NCBI RefSeq assembly: GCF_022919095.1
Contig: NZ_CP095073.1
Coordinates: 3,844,001-3,908,000, forward strand
Source: Halobacillus salinarum
GTDB lineage: Bacteria > Bacillota > Bacilli > Bacillales > Halobacillaceae
Direction of reading: 5' to 3'
DNA length: 64,000 nt
Notes under the pieces: model-generated
Told to the model about the DNA's origin: nothing
Database searches by the model: none
The model's input: the letters and a program-made list of their open reading frames with translations, nothing else
Program-made: the position numbers and the translations under genes
In this document: piece by piece, positions 40,386 to 47,810 of the stretch
How positions within the stretch are numbered: the stretch's first letter is position 1
Layout of the letters: every line of letters begins with the position of its first letter

Positions 40386-41642
40386 ATGGTTGTAAAAGTC
40401 CCTAAAGATAAAGGTATTGACCGCACTTATGCCATTTTTAAAGATGGTTATCAATTTATTCAGAAGCGGGTTCAAAATCATCATTTGGATGTTTATGAAA
40501 CAAAAATTCTCGGAAGCAAAACAGCCCTTCTCAGCGGGGAAGAAGGCGCGAAGCTATTTTATGATAATGAACGAATGCAGCGGAATAGCGCAATGCCGCC
40601 ACGTGTATTAAAAACTCTCTTTGGAGAAGATGGCGTTCAAACACTGGATGGAGATGTACATAGGCGGCGTAAAAACGTATTTATGACCCTCATGACACCA
40701 GAATCTTTAAAGCTTCTTCATGAGATTACCCTCCACCATTGGGAACAGGCTCTGCTGAAATGGCAGTCGGAGAAGAAAGTGGTTCTGTTTGAAGAAATGC
40801 TTGTGCTGTTAACAAAAACAGCGTGTGAATGGGCTGGAGTCCCTTTAGAAAGTAAAGAAACAAAGAAACGTGCGAAGGATTTTAATAAATTGATCGAAGG
40901 AGCGGCAAAACTGGGGCCAGACCATTTCGCAAGCCGTCGTGCAAGGAAACGACTGGAAGATTGGGCAGCAGCATTGATTGAAAAGTGCAGGAAGGGTGAA
41001 CTGGATTCTAAAGAAGGAAGCGCTCTCCACGAGATGGCTGTGCACCGGGATACTCATGGAGAACTGCTGGACGCTCACACTGCCTCTGTAGAATTATTAA
41101 ACGTTCTACGTCCGATGGTAGCCATCTCAAGGTTTATTGTATTCGGGGCGTCAGCTATGAGAGAAAATCCTGAAATAAGGAAAAGGATTTCTAACGATGA
41201 ACACTATTTACGCGCCTTTACTCAGGAAGTGCGACGGTATTTTCCTTTCTTCCCTTTTTTAGGAGCTATAGCAGTTAAAGATTTTACATGGCAGCAATAC
41301 CCTTTTAAAAAAGGGCAGCTTGTGCTGCTCGATTTATATGGTACGAACCATGACCCGCGTCTTTACGAAAATCCGGAACAATTTACCCCGGAACGTTTTC
41401 ATAAACAGAAAGGCGGGATGTTCGACTTGATTCCACAAGGCGGTGGTGATTACCACCAAGGACACCGCTGCCCTGGTGAATGGCCGACAATTGAGGTGTT
41501 GAAGGCAAGCTTTTCCTTCATGGCTGAGGAGCTGGATTTCGATTTACCTAAACAGGATTTACATTACAGTCTTCGTGAAATCCCTTCTTTGCCCAAAAGC
41601 GGGTTTATCATGAAAAATGTCAGGCGAAGAGTACCTTCTTAA
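40386..41642 (+). CDS. CYP152 fatty-acid peroxygenase (P450)
   Basis: 418-residue cytochrome P450 of the CYP152 family (YbdT/P450-BS-beta group), which uses H2O2 directly to hydroxylate fatty acids. The haem cysteine is Cys362 in GHRCPGEW, and the family-specific Arg242-Pro243 that holds the fatty-acid carboxylate is in NVLRPMVAI. Residue 85 is Gln, as in the hydroxylase BS-beta, not His as in the decarboxylase OleT, so hydroxylation is the better guess. AAAGGAGG precedes the ATG. It is divergent from katE, a fitting partner since both act on H2O2. Confidence 0.93.
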   Translation: MVVKVPKDKGIDRTYAIFKDGYQFIQKRVQNHHLDVYETKILGSKTALLSGEEGAKLFYDNERMQRNSAMPPRVLKTLFGEDGVQTLDGDVHRRRKNVFMTLMTPESLKLLHEITLHHWEQALLKWQSEKKVVLFEEMLVLLTKTACEWAGVPLESKETKKRAKDFNKLIEGAAKLGPDHFASRRARKRLEDWAAALIEKCRKGELDSKEGSALHEMAVHRDTHGELLDAHTASVELLNVLRPMVAISRFIVFGASAMRENPEIRKRISNDEHYLRAFTQEVRRYFPFFPFLGAIAVKDFTWQQYPFKKGQLVLLDLYGTNHDPRLYENPEQFTPERFHKQKGGMFDLIPQGGGDYHQGHRCPGEWPTIEVLKASFSFMAEELDFDLPKQDLHYSLREIPSLPKSGFIMKNVRRRVPS

Positions 41643-41680
41643 GCAATAGAGGCTGTGATAAAAAGTGTGGAAGCCATAAT

Positions 41681-41740
41681 AAAATCCGAATGTGGGGGAA
41701 CTTTTAATCATAAGAGTTCACCATCATTCGGATTTTTTAT
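41681..41740. terminator. Bidirectional terminator between CYP152 and the second sugar cluster
   Basis: AATCCGAATG and CATTCGGATT are perfect arms, with GGGGAACT/AGTTCACC extending the stem inward and TTTTTT after it. It serves convergent transcripts. Confidence 0.85.
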
Positions 41741-41812
41741 GATACATGAAATTCAAATCTAATTCCCTCATACTTTCATTTTATAAAGGGGACGTTAAAT
41801 CATGTCCTACCT

Positions 41813-43003
41813 TTAATAAGTGTAAGCGCCTTGTCTAATATCCACCCGTTGACTGGGCCAAGTCCAGCTCAATTTCATTTCTGAAGGAAGCTTCCATTCC
41901 TTATAAGTTTCCATGAATTCATCAAATAAATCCTCTACATAGGATACTTTCGATTCTTCTTCTACTTTAATCAGACTTTCCGGCAAAGATGGGACATCAG
42001 GAACAGCCTCATGCATTGCTTGGATCGCAAGCATATGGGAATAAGCTGATTCAATGGTACAACGCACCTCATGATTGTCTTTCAGCACTGCTTCTATACA
42101 CACTTCTAATTTGTGAAGTTTTTCCTTTTCCGGATCTCCATACACTTTTTCTTCCCCACTCATCCATACCGCTTTCATGGGACTTCCGACTTCATATACT
42201 ACGGATGCCTGTTCAAATTCCATCTCAAACTGTGGACCCCGCTGGTCGATAACTGCATGAGAAGCTAAATACAGCAATTCAACATTCTTTTCAGTCTTTC
42301 CTCGAAAAGCACACGTATCAAAAGTTTCAATAGGATTCACTCTATAAAGCTCGACTTCTGCATGGGTGAGCTTTGCACTGTGCTTCTGAGTATCCCCGAG
42401 CACATAAAGCAAATGATGCAGAAAGTGAGAAGTCGCGTTGTTTGCGATACTATCAAAAATAGGTGCACCATCGGAACTAAACTTTTTACCCGCCCAGCTG
42501 GAGCGATTATAATAAGCTTCATTTCTTGGCCATAAAGCAAGAGCCTTTCCTTTAACCGCTTTACCGAATATTCCTGCCTGGATATCTTTTTTCAGGTTGG
42601 TTACGGATTCGCTGAACGACCAATTAAAGCCGATTGCTGTAAATTTCCCTGTGCGATCACGCACTTCTCTCATTCTTTCGGCATCCTTTAACGAGCTGGT
42701 CATGGGCTTTTCACATAAGACATGACTGCCGTTCTCCATAGCTGTAATTGCCTGAACAGCATGTAAATGAATCGGAGTAGAAATGATGGTCAGATCTGCT
42801 TTTTCATTGGCAAAAAACTGGTCCAAGGATGAATAAACGGGAACCTTAAGCTTTTTTAACGTTTCATAATAGCTGCTTTTCTCGGGATAAATATCCACTA
42901 CCCCTTGTATCCAATCAAGCCTGTTTTCTTTATCGAGTTCTTTTAAATACTCTTCTCCATAGCCGGCAATTCCGACTAAAGCAATTCTGCATGTTTGATC
43001 CAT
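41813..43003 (-). CDS. Gfo/Idh/MocA family oxidoreductase
   Basis: 396-residue dehydrogenase of the Gfo/Idh/MocA family. The Rossmann region is RIALVGIAGYGEEYL and the motif CEKPMTSSLKDAERM carries the conserved Lys. The start at 43003 follows GGGAGATG; an earlier in-frame start has no RBS. It is the last gene of the DUF993 cluster and precedes a terminator. The glycine loop lacks the usual third Gly, but the fold assignment is secure. The substrate is unknown. Confidence 0.82.
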   Translation of the reverse strand: MDQTCRIALVGIAGYGEEYLKELDKENRLDWIQGVVDIYPEKSSYYETLKKLKVPVYSSLDQFFANEKADLTIISTPIHLHAVQAITAMENGSHVLCEKPMTSSLKDAERMREVRDRTGKFTAIGFNWSFSESVTNLKKDIQAGIFGKAVKGKALALWPRNEAYYNRSSWAGKKFSSDGAPIFDSIANNATSHFLHHLLYVLGDTQKHSAKLTHAEVELYRVNPIETFDTCAFRGKTEKNVELLYLASHAVIDQRGPQFEMEFEQASVVYEVGSPMKAVWMSGEEKVYGDPEKEKLHKLEVCIEAVLKDNHEVRCTIESAYSHMLAIQAMHEAVPDVPSLPESLIKVEEESKVSYVEDLFDEFMETYKEWKLPSEMKLSWTWPSQRVDIRQGAYTY

Positions 43004-43068
43004 TTCATCATCTCCCTGCAGTTTTAACGGCAAAGAAAACGGAGCAGATGCCTGCGCCGTTTCTTGCT

Positions 43069-43890
43069 CTACACATGTTCGACAAAACGTTTTTTCATGA
43101 CTTTTAAAGTCTCATCCCCAGGCTGGTCCCAGATCTCCTGGTTTATAATCTCTACTTCAATTGGTCCTGTATAGCCATTATCCTCGACGGCTTTTCTAAT
43201 TCCAGGGATGTCAATGACTCCATCCCCCATCATCGAACGGCCTTTAAAGATATCTGGAAGCGGAACTTTCCAATCAGAGACGTGAAACCCTAAGATCGTG
43301 CCGCCTGCCCGCTTAATTTCTTCATATAAGAATGGATCCCACCAAACGTGGAAAACATCTACAATGACGCCGACTGAGGAAGAGCCGAGTGATTGCTGCA
43401 TAGCGTTCGCTTCCCCAAGGGTGGTGATTACAGAACGGTCTGCTGCATACATCGGATGCAGAGGTTCAATTCCAAGCTTTACGTTATGCTCTTTTGCATA
43501 GGGGATGAGTGCTTCAATCCCGTCCCTGACCCACCGCCTGCTTTCTTGAATATCTTTGTGGGGAGAAGGACCACAGACAAGCACCAGGACATCAGTTCCA
43601 AGCTCAGCTGCTTCTTCAATGGCGCGTTTATTATCTTCAATCCGCTCCATTCTTTCGGAGCCTGATTTTGCTGGAAACATTCCTCCTCTGCAAATACTGG
43701 AAACAGCAAGACCGGAATCTTCAACCATCTTTTTACTTTCCTTCAGGCCCACTTCTCTGATTTTGTGACGCCAAATCGATATGGAAGGAACAGAATTACG
43801 CACACACCCTTCAATCGCTTCCTGAAGGGACCAGTTTTCAGTCGTTATCTGGTTTAAACTGATGCGTTTACTATCTACTAGTTCACTCAT
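43069..43890 (-). CDS. TIM-barrel sugar phosphate isomerase/epimerase family protein
   Basis: 273-residue xylose-isomerase-like TIM barrel. Candidate metal ligands are in KLGIEPLHPMYA, GVIVDVFHVWWDP, LGFHVSDWK and GPIEVEIINQ. It overlaps the DUF993 gene by 4 bases (ATGA). Together with two Gfo/Idh enzymes it suggests oxidation, isomerisation and cleavage of a sugar or polyol derivative. The exact reaction cannot be read. Confidence 0.84.
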   Translation of the reverse strand: MSELVDSKRISLNQITTENWSLQEAIEGCVRNSVPSISIWRHKIREVGLKESKKMVEDSGLAVSSICRGGMFPAKSGSERMERIEDNKRAIEEAAELGTDVLVLVCGPSPHKDIQESRRWVRDGIEALIPYAKEHNVKLGIEPLHPMYAADRSVITTLGEANAMQQSLGSSSVGVIVDVFHVWWDPFLYEEIKRAGGTILGFHVSDWKVPLPDIFKGRSMMGDGVIDIPGIRKAVEDNGYTGPIEVEIINQEIWDQPGDETLKVMKKRFVEHV

Positions 43891-45068
43891 CTGACAACCT
43901 CCATTTGTGAAACTCCTGCCAGTTCTAAAACAGGCTTCATTCTCTGCATCGCAAGATCGGGATCTGTCAGAACATTCGCTTGGTCCGCAAGCTTAAATAA
44001 CTCTGTGAAATGAAGAATCGAACGAGCACTCTCAGCTCCGGCAATCATTCGGAAATGGGACTGGTGGCCGTTCAGGTAAGCGAGAAATACCACTCCTGTT
44101 TTATACGCGTACGTCGGCTTTTGGAAAATGTGGCGGGCAAGTGGTACCGTAGCATCCAAACGTTCCCTGAAGCGTTCTTCCTTTCCTTCATCTAAGTACT
44201 GAAGAGCGGAGGAAGCGGCAGGAGCAATCGCATCAAATATTCCTAATAGTGCATGACTGTAACCAAGTTCGTCACCTTCAATTAAAGAAGGATAATTAAA
44301 GTCATCTCCTGTGTACATGCGGACACCTTCAGGGAGACGCCTTCTCATTTGGACTTCTTTTTTCTCATCCAGCAGGGAAATTTTAATTCCTTCTACTTTA
44401 TCTGACTGATCACTGATAATTTCCAGGCAAACGTCCATCGCCTGATCTACATGATTATGTCCCCAATATCCAGCAAGGTTTGGGTCAAACATATCTCCGA
44501 GCCAATGGAGTATAACAGGACGGGAAACCTGGCTGAGAATTCTTTCATACACATATTTGTAATCCTCCGGGGATTGAGCACATGCAGCAAGAGCACGGCT
44601 GGCCATTAAGATCACTTTGCTCCCGGACGCCTCCACGTGCGCAACCTGCTCCTCATAAGCTTGAATGACCTCTTCAATCGTCACCGAAGGGTGTGGAGCA
44701 AGGTGATCTGTTCCAGCCCCGCATGCGATATCTCCTCCTACACTTTTTGCCTCTTTGGCGGAACGAGTAATCAGTTCCTTCGCATCTCCCCATCCAAGGC
44801 CCATTCCCCTCTGGGCAGTATCCATTGCTTCGGCAACAGACATCCCGAGTGACCATAAGTAATGACGGTATTTCATCGTAGACTCCCAATCAACCGCCGG
44901 GTTTACTACAGGGTCATCGCTTCCAAATGGATCAGCCACGACATGAGCCGCTGAATAAGCAACCCGTGAAGTGAACTTTGCTTTTGAAGGTACCGCTAAT
45001 GGCGTAGAATGAACGAGCGAGTATCGGCTGATTGTTCCATTTTTATCAGGTAGATATATAGGATTCAC
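43887..45068 (-). CDS. DUF993 protein, DHDPS-like aldolase fold
   Basis: 393-residue DUF993 protein, distantly related to dihydrodipicolinate synthase-type Schiff-base aldolases. KVEGIKISLLD places Lys229 where such enzymes form the imine with a keto acid or aldehyde, and YTGDDFNYPSLI follows as in DHDPS relatives. A GTG start at 45068 has AGGAGGAGG upstream. It overlaps its neighbours on both sides, so it is surely in the same operon. A retro-aldol step on an oxidised sugar is a reasonable inference; no member is known to me with proven function. Confidence 0.75.
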   Translation of the reverse strand: MNPIYLPDKNGTISRYSLVHSTPLAVPSKAKFTSRVAYSAAHVVADPFGSDDPVVNPAVDWESTMKYRHYLWSLGMSVAEAMDTAQRGMGLGWGDAKELITRSAKEAKSVGGDIACGAGTDHLAPHPSVTIEEVIQAYEEQVAHVEASGSKVILMASRALAACAQSPEDYKYVYERILSQVSRPVILHWLGDMFDPNLAGYWGHNHVDQAMDVCLEIISDQSDKVEGIKISLLDEKKEVQMRRRLPEGVRMYTGDDFNYPSLIEGDELGYSHALLGIFDAIAPAASSALQYLDEGKEERFRERLDATVPLARHIFQKPTYAYKTGVVFLAYLNGHQSHFRMIAGAESARSILHFTELFKLADQANVLTDPDLAMQRMKPVLELAGVSQMEVVR

Positions 45069-46233
45069 TGCGGCTTCCTCCTCCTACCTTTAATTCCGGC
45101 ACTTTCAGCCACCGTCTTTCGTTTGAAGATTGTAAGCCAAGCTCAGCCAGCTGCATCCCTTTTGCCCCTTCTAACAAATCCCAATCAAACTCCTCATTCT
45201 GGTGAACGTGCTTCAAAAACATTTCCCATTGAATTTTAAAAGCATTTTCAAACAGCTGGTTATCCGGAACTTCCACCCACTGATCCTGGAAATCAATCGT
45301 GTTTTCTAAATCTGGGTTCCAGACTGGTTTAGGAGTGTTTACTCTGTGCTGCGTTTTACAATTTCTAAGCCCTGCTACAGCACTTCCCTCGGTTCCATCC
45401 ACTTGGATTGTAAGTAAATCATCACGGTCCACCCGGACAGCCCAGGAAGAATTCACACTGGCGATCACACCATTTTCCAGCTCAAAAGTCGCATAAGCAG
45501 CATCATCAGCAGTTGCTTGATAAGTATTCCCTTCTTCGTCAACTCTTTCTTTTATATGGGTAGCAACAAGAGAGGACAAAGCCTTTACGGAACCAAATAA
45601 ATGGTCTAAAACATAGCGCCAGTGCGGGAACATATCTACAACAATTCCTCCGCCGGCTTCCTTTTTATAGTTCCAGGACGGTCGCTGCCCTTCCTGCCAG
45701 TCACCTTCGAACACCCAATAGCCAAATTCCATGCGTACAGAAAGAATGTCACCGAAAAAGCCAGAATCAATCAACCTTTTTAGTTTCATAACACCAGGGA
45801 GGAATAATTTATCCTGCACGACCCCATTTTTCACTCCTGCTTCCTGCGCTAACCGAGCCAGCTCTAAAGCCCCTTCCAAAGAAGTGGACGTCGGTTTTTC
45901 ACAATAGATATGTTTATTGGCGGCAATCGCCTGTTTGATGGCTGCCTCACGTCGTGTAGTCGTTTGAGAATCAAAATAGATCACATTATGCTCATCAGCG
46001 AGAGCTTCCGTTAAGTCTGTAGTCCAGCGATTAATCCCAAACTCATTTGACAGCGCTTTCAATTTGCCCTCATTTCTTCCTACCAGCACAGGATCCGGCA
46101 TAAGGATGTCCCCATTGCCGAGATCAACGCCCCCTTGCTCACGGATAGCCACGATCGAGCGGATCAGGTGCTGCCTTGTCCCCATCCTTCCTGTTACTCC
46201 ATTCATAATGATTCCAATTTTAAAAGTACTCAT
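45046..46233 (-). CDS. Gfo/Idh/MocA family oxidoreductase
   Basis: 395-residue dehydrogenase, first gene of the DUF993 cluster. It begins FKIGIIMNGVTGRMG, a longer glycine loop than usual, and has CEKPTSTSLEGALELA with the catalytic Lys and GGGIVVDMFPHWRYVLDHLFG in the C-terminal domain. AAAGGAGGGG precedes the ATG. A 23-base overlap with the DUF993 gene indicates coupling. It is a second, distinct Gfo/Idh member, so two oxidation steps are likely. Confidence 0.83.
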   Translation of the reverse strand: MSTFKIGIIMNGVTGRMGTRQHLIRSIVAIREQGGVDLGNGDILMPDPVLVGRNEGKLKALSNEFGINRWTTDLTEALADEHNVIYFDSQTTTRREAAIKQAIAANKHIYCEKPTSTSLEGALELARLAQEAGVKNGVVQDKLFLPGVMKLKRLIDSGFFGDILSVRMEFGYWVFEGDWQEGQRPSWNYKKEAGGGIVVDMFPHWRYVLDHLFGSVKALSSLVATHIKERVDEEGNTYQATADDAAYATFELENGVIASVNSSWAVRVDRDDLLTIQVDGTEGSAVAGLRNCKTQHRVNTPKPVWNPDLENTIDFQDQWVEVPDNQLFENAFKIQWEMFLKHVHQNEEFDWDLLEGAKGMQLAELGLQSSNERRWLKVPELKVGGGSRSESYIST

Positions 46234-46253
46234 CTAAGCCCCTCCTTTGATCT

Positions 46254-46284
46254 TATGTTCAGTATAAACACCTTCGTGAACATA
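46254..46284. promoter_or_regulatory. Inverted repeat over the promoter of the DUF993 cluster
   Basis: TATGTTCA (46254-46261) and TGAACATA (46277-46284) are exact inverted repeats 15 bases apart. They flank a minus-strand -10-like TATACT (46261-46266) 28 bases before the first gene. It may be a regulator site or an mRNA hairpin. Confidence 0.5.
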
Positions 46285-46329
46285 GTCTTATTAGTAAGGG
46301 AACGATATTCTCAATTTCGGAACTCAATT

Positions 46330-47139
46330 TTATACAGACTTTTGCCTCTGCCTGTACATATTCGGCGGGACGCCTACCTGCTTTTTAAATAACCGGTAAA
46401 ACGTGGAGAGAGATTCAAAGCCAGCTTCAAAACAAATGGAAACAATATCTTTTTCCGTTTCTACTAACAGCCGCTTCACAAGTCCAAGCCGTACTTCGGT
46501 TAAATACTGCATGGGAGTCAGCTCATATTGTTCTTTGAAAATGCTTTGGATATAGCGTTTACTCATCCCCATCCGATCAGCAATATCTTCAGCATTTTTG
46601 ATTTCGAAATAACGGGAGTCAATGTAGTTTCTCAATCTCTCCGCACGAAGCGAATTCGTATCTGCCTGTGTAAAGTCATGTGCGGCCCGCGCTATCGTAA
46701 ACAATAATTCAGACATGTACACCTTTAATGCAAGCTGCCACAACCTATCACCGTGTGACTGCTCGTACAACATTTTTCTAAGCAGCTGCCGTAAATCACT
46801 GCTATCGAACATGCTTACTTTTTTTACGACTGACCTTTGAAAGACTTCAGGGATTAATTGGCTTTGAACGTCTTCACTTAACTCACAGGCGTCAAACTCT
46901 AAAACGAGTACCGTCATTTTCGATTGGGCAGTAATAGAGTGTTCTGTAAATGGGGGAATAATGATAAAGCTGTCCCGTTCAATCCCGAACGTTTTGTTAT
47001 CCAATGTGCAAGTTCCGTGACCTTCCAAAGCATATAAGATTTGATGAGTTTGGTGATCATGAGAGTTTACGCGATCTTTCTCATTATGCTGGCTTTCATA
47101 TAGTGAAATGATAGAAGAATGATTGTTGTGGTCGGACAT
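46330..47139 (-). CDS. AraC-family transcriptional regulator
   Basis: 269-residue regulator with an N-terminal cupin ligand domain (HQILYALEGHGTCTLD, FIIIPPFTEHSI) and two C-terminal HTH motifs: NAEDIADRMGMSKRYIQSIF and DIVSICFEAGFESLSTFYRLFKKQVGVPP (by its ends). The start at 47139 has CGGAGGGG upstream. It lies directly upstream of, and in line with, the DUF993 operon, so it is the likely activator, responding to a sugar. Confidence 0.88.
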   Translation of the reverse strand: MSDHNNHSSIISLYESQHNEKDRVNSHDHQTHQILYALEGHGTCTLDNKTFGIERDSFIIIPPFTEHSITAQSKMTVLVLEFDACELSEDVQSQLIPEVFQRSVVKKVSMFDSSDLRQLLRKMLYEQSHGDRLWQLALKVYMSELLFTIARAAHDFTQADTNSLRAERLRNYIDSRYFEIKNAEDIADRMGMSKRYIQSIFKEQYELTPMQYLTEVRLGLVKRLLVETEKDIVSICFEAGFESLSTFYRLFKKQVGVPPNMYRQRQKSV

Positions 47140-47209
47140 CTTAGCCCCTCCGTTACCATGGATAATGGTCAATGAATTACTTCTATCATAGCATTGTCTT
47201 CCTCATGCT

Positions 47210-47243
47210 AAAAGCTGCCAGCGGATGCTGGGACAGCTTTTTG
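47210..47243 (-). terminator. Terminator at the end of the nonulosonic acid cluster
   Basis: On the minus strand AAAAGCTGTCCCAGC pairs with GCTGGCAGCTTTT around a 4-base loop. It directly follows the pseH stop. Confidence 0.7.
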
Positions 47244-47244
47244 C

Positions 47245-47796
47245 TTAAGATGATGAATGACGGGATAAGAGGTTGTTCTTAGCTTCTTCCCAACGGTCAG
47301 CAAATAGTGCCATCGGAATGACGTCTACCTCATTGCCATTTTTAGTAATATGATTTCTGAACCTTCCCTCGGGAACAAAACCAAGCTTTTTATGATAATG
47401 GAAGCTTTTTTCATTGAAATCGATGACTTCTGCACAAAGCTTCCTTATTTTTAATTCTTTAAATATGAAATCCAGGGCAAGAATTCCCATCATCGTTCCA
47501 GACCCTTTTGGAGCATTCACGTCACCGATATAAAACCCCCAATAGCATCGTTCATGCTTCCGGTTGATGTCATTGATGTTTACCACTCCAATAGGACATC
47601 CTTGATAACAGCAGACTTTCACCATTACCGTATCATCCGTTTGAACTTTACTATACCAATTCCTATGTTCTTCCATCGTAATCCTATGATCACTATACAT
47701 ATGAGCGCGTATGTGGTCTGAGTTTCTCCATTTCAAAAGCAGGGACAGGTAAGTCTCGTTGATAGTTATCAGCTCATAATCTATTAATTGAGCCAC
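47245..47796 (-). CDS. pseH: PseH-like N-acetyltransferase (GNAT)
   Basis: 183-residue GNAT acetyltransferase. LLKWRNSDHIRAHMYSDHRI at the start and the YWGFYIG / GSGTMMGILALDFIFKEL acetyl-CoA region match the PseH group, which acetylates the 4-amino group of the altrosamine intermediate in pseudaminic acid synthesis. FNEKSFHYHKKLGFVPEG is the typical GNAT end. A GTG start follows AAAGGAG. It is the last gene of the cluster, which fits the pathway assignment. Confidence 0.82.
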   Translation of the reverse strand: MAQLIDYELITINETYLSLLLKWRNSDHIRAHMYSDHRITMEEHRNWYSKVQTDDTVMVKVCCYQGCPIGVVNINDINRKHERCYWGFYIGDVNAPKGSGTMMGILALDFIFKELKIRKLCAEVIDFNEKSFHYHKKLGFVPEGRFRNHITKNGNEVDVIPMALFADRWEEAKNNLLSRHSSS

Positions 47797-47810
47797 GAGG
47801 CTGCACTCCT

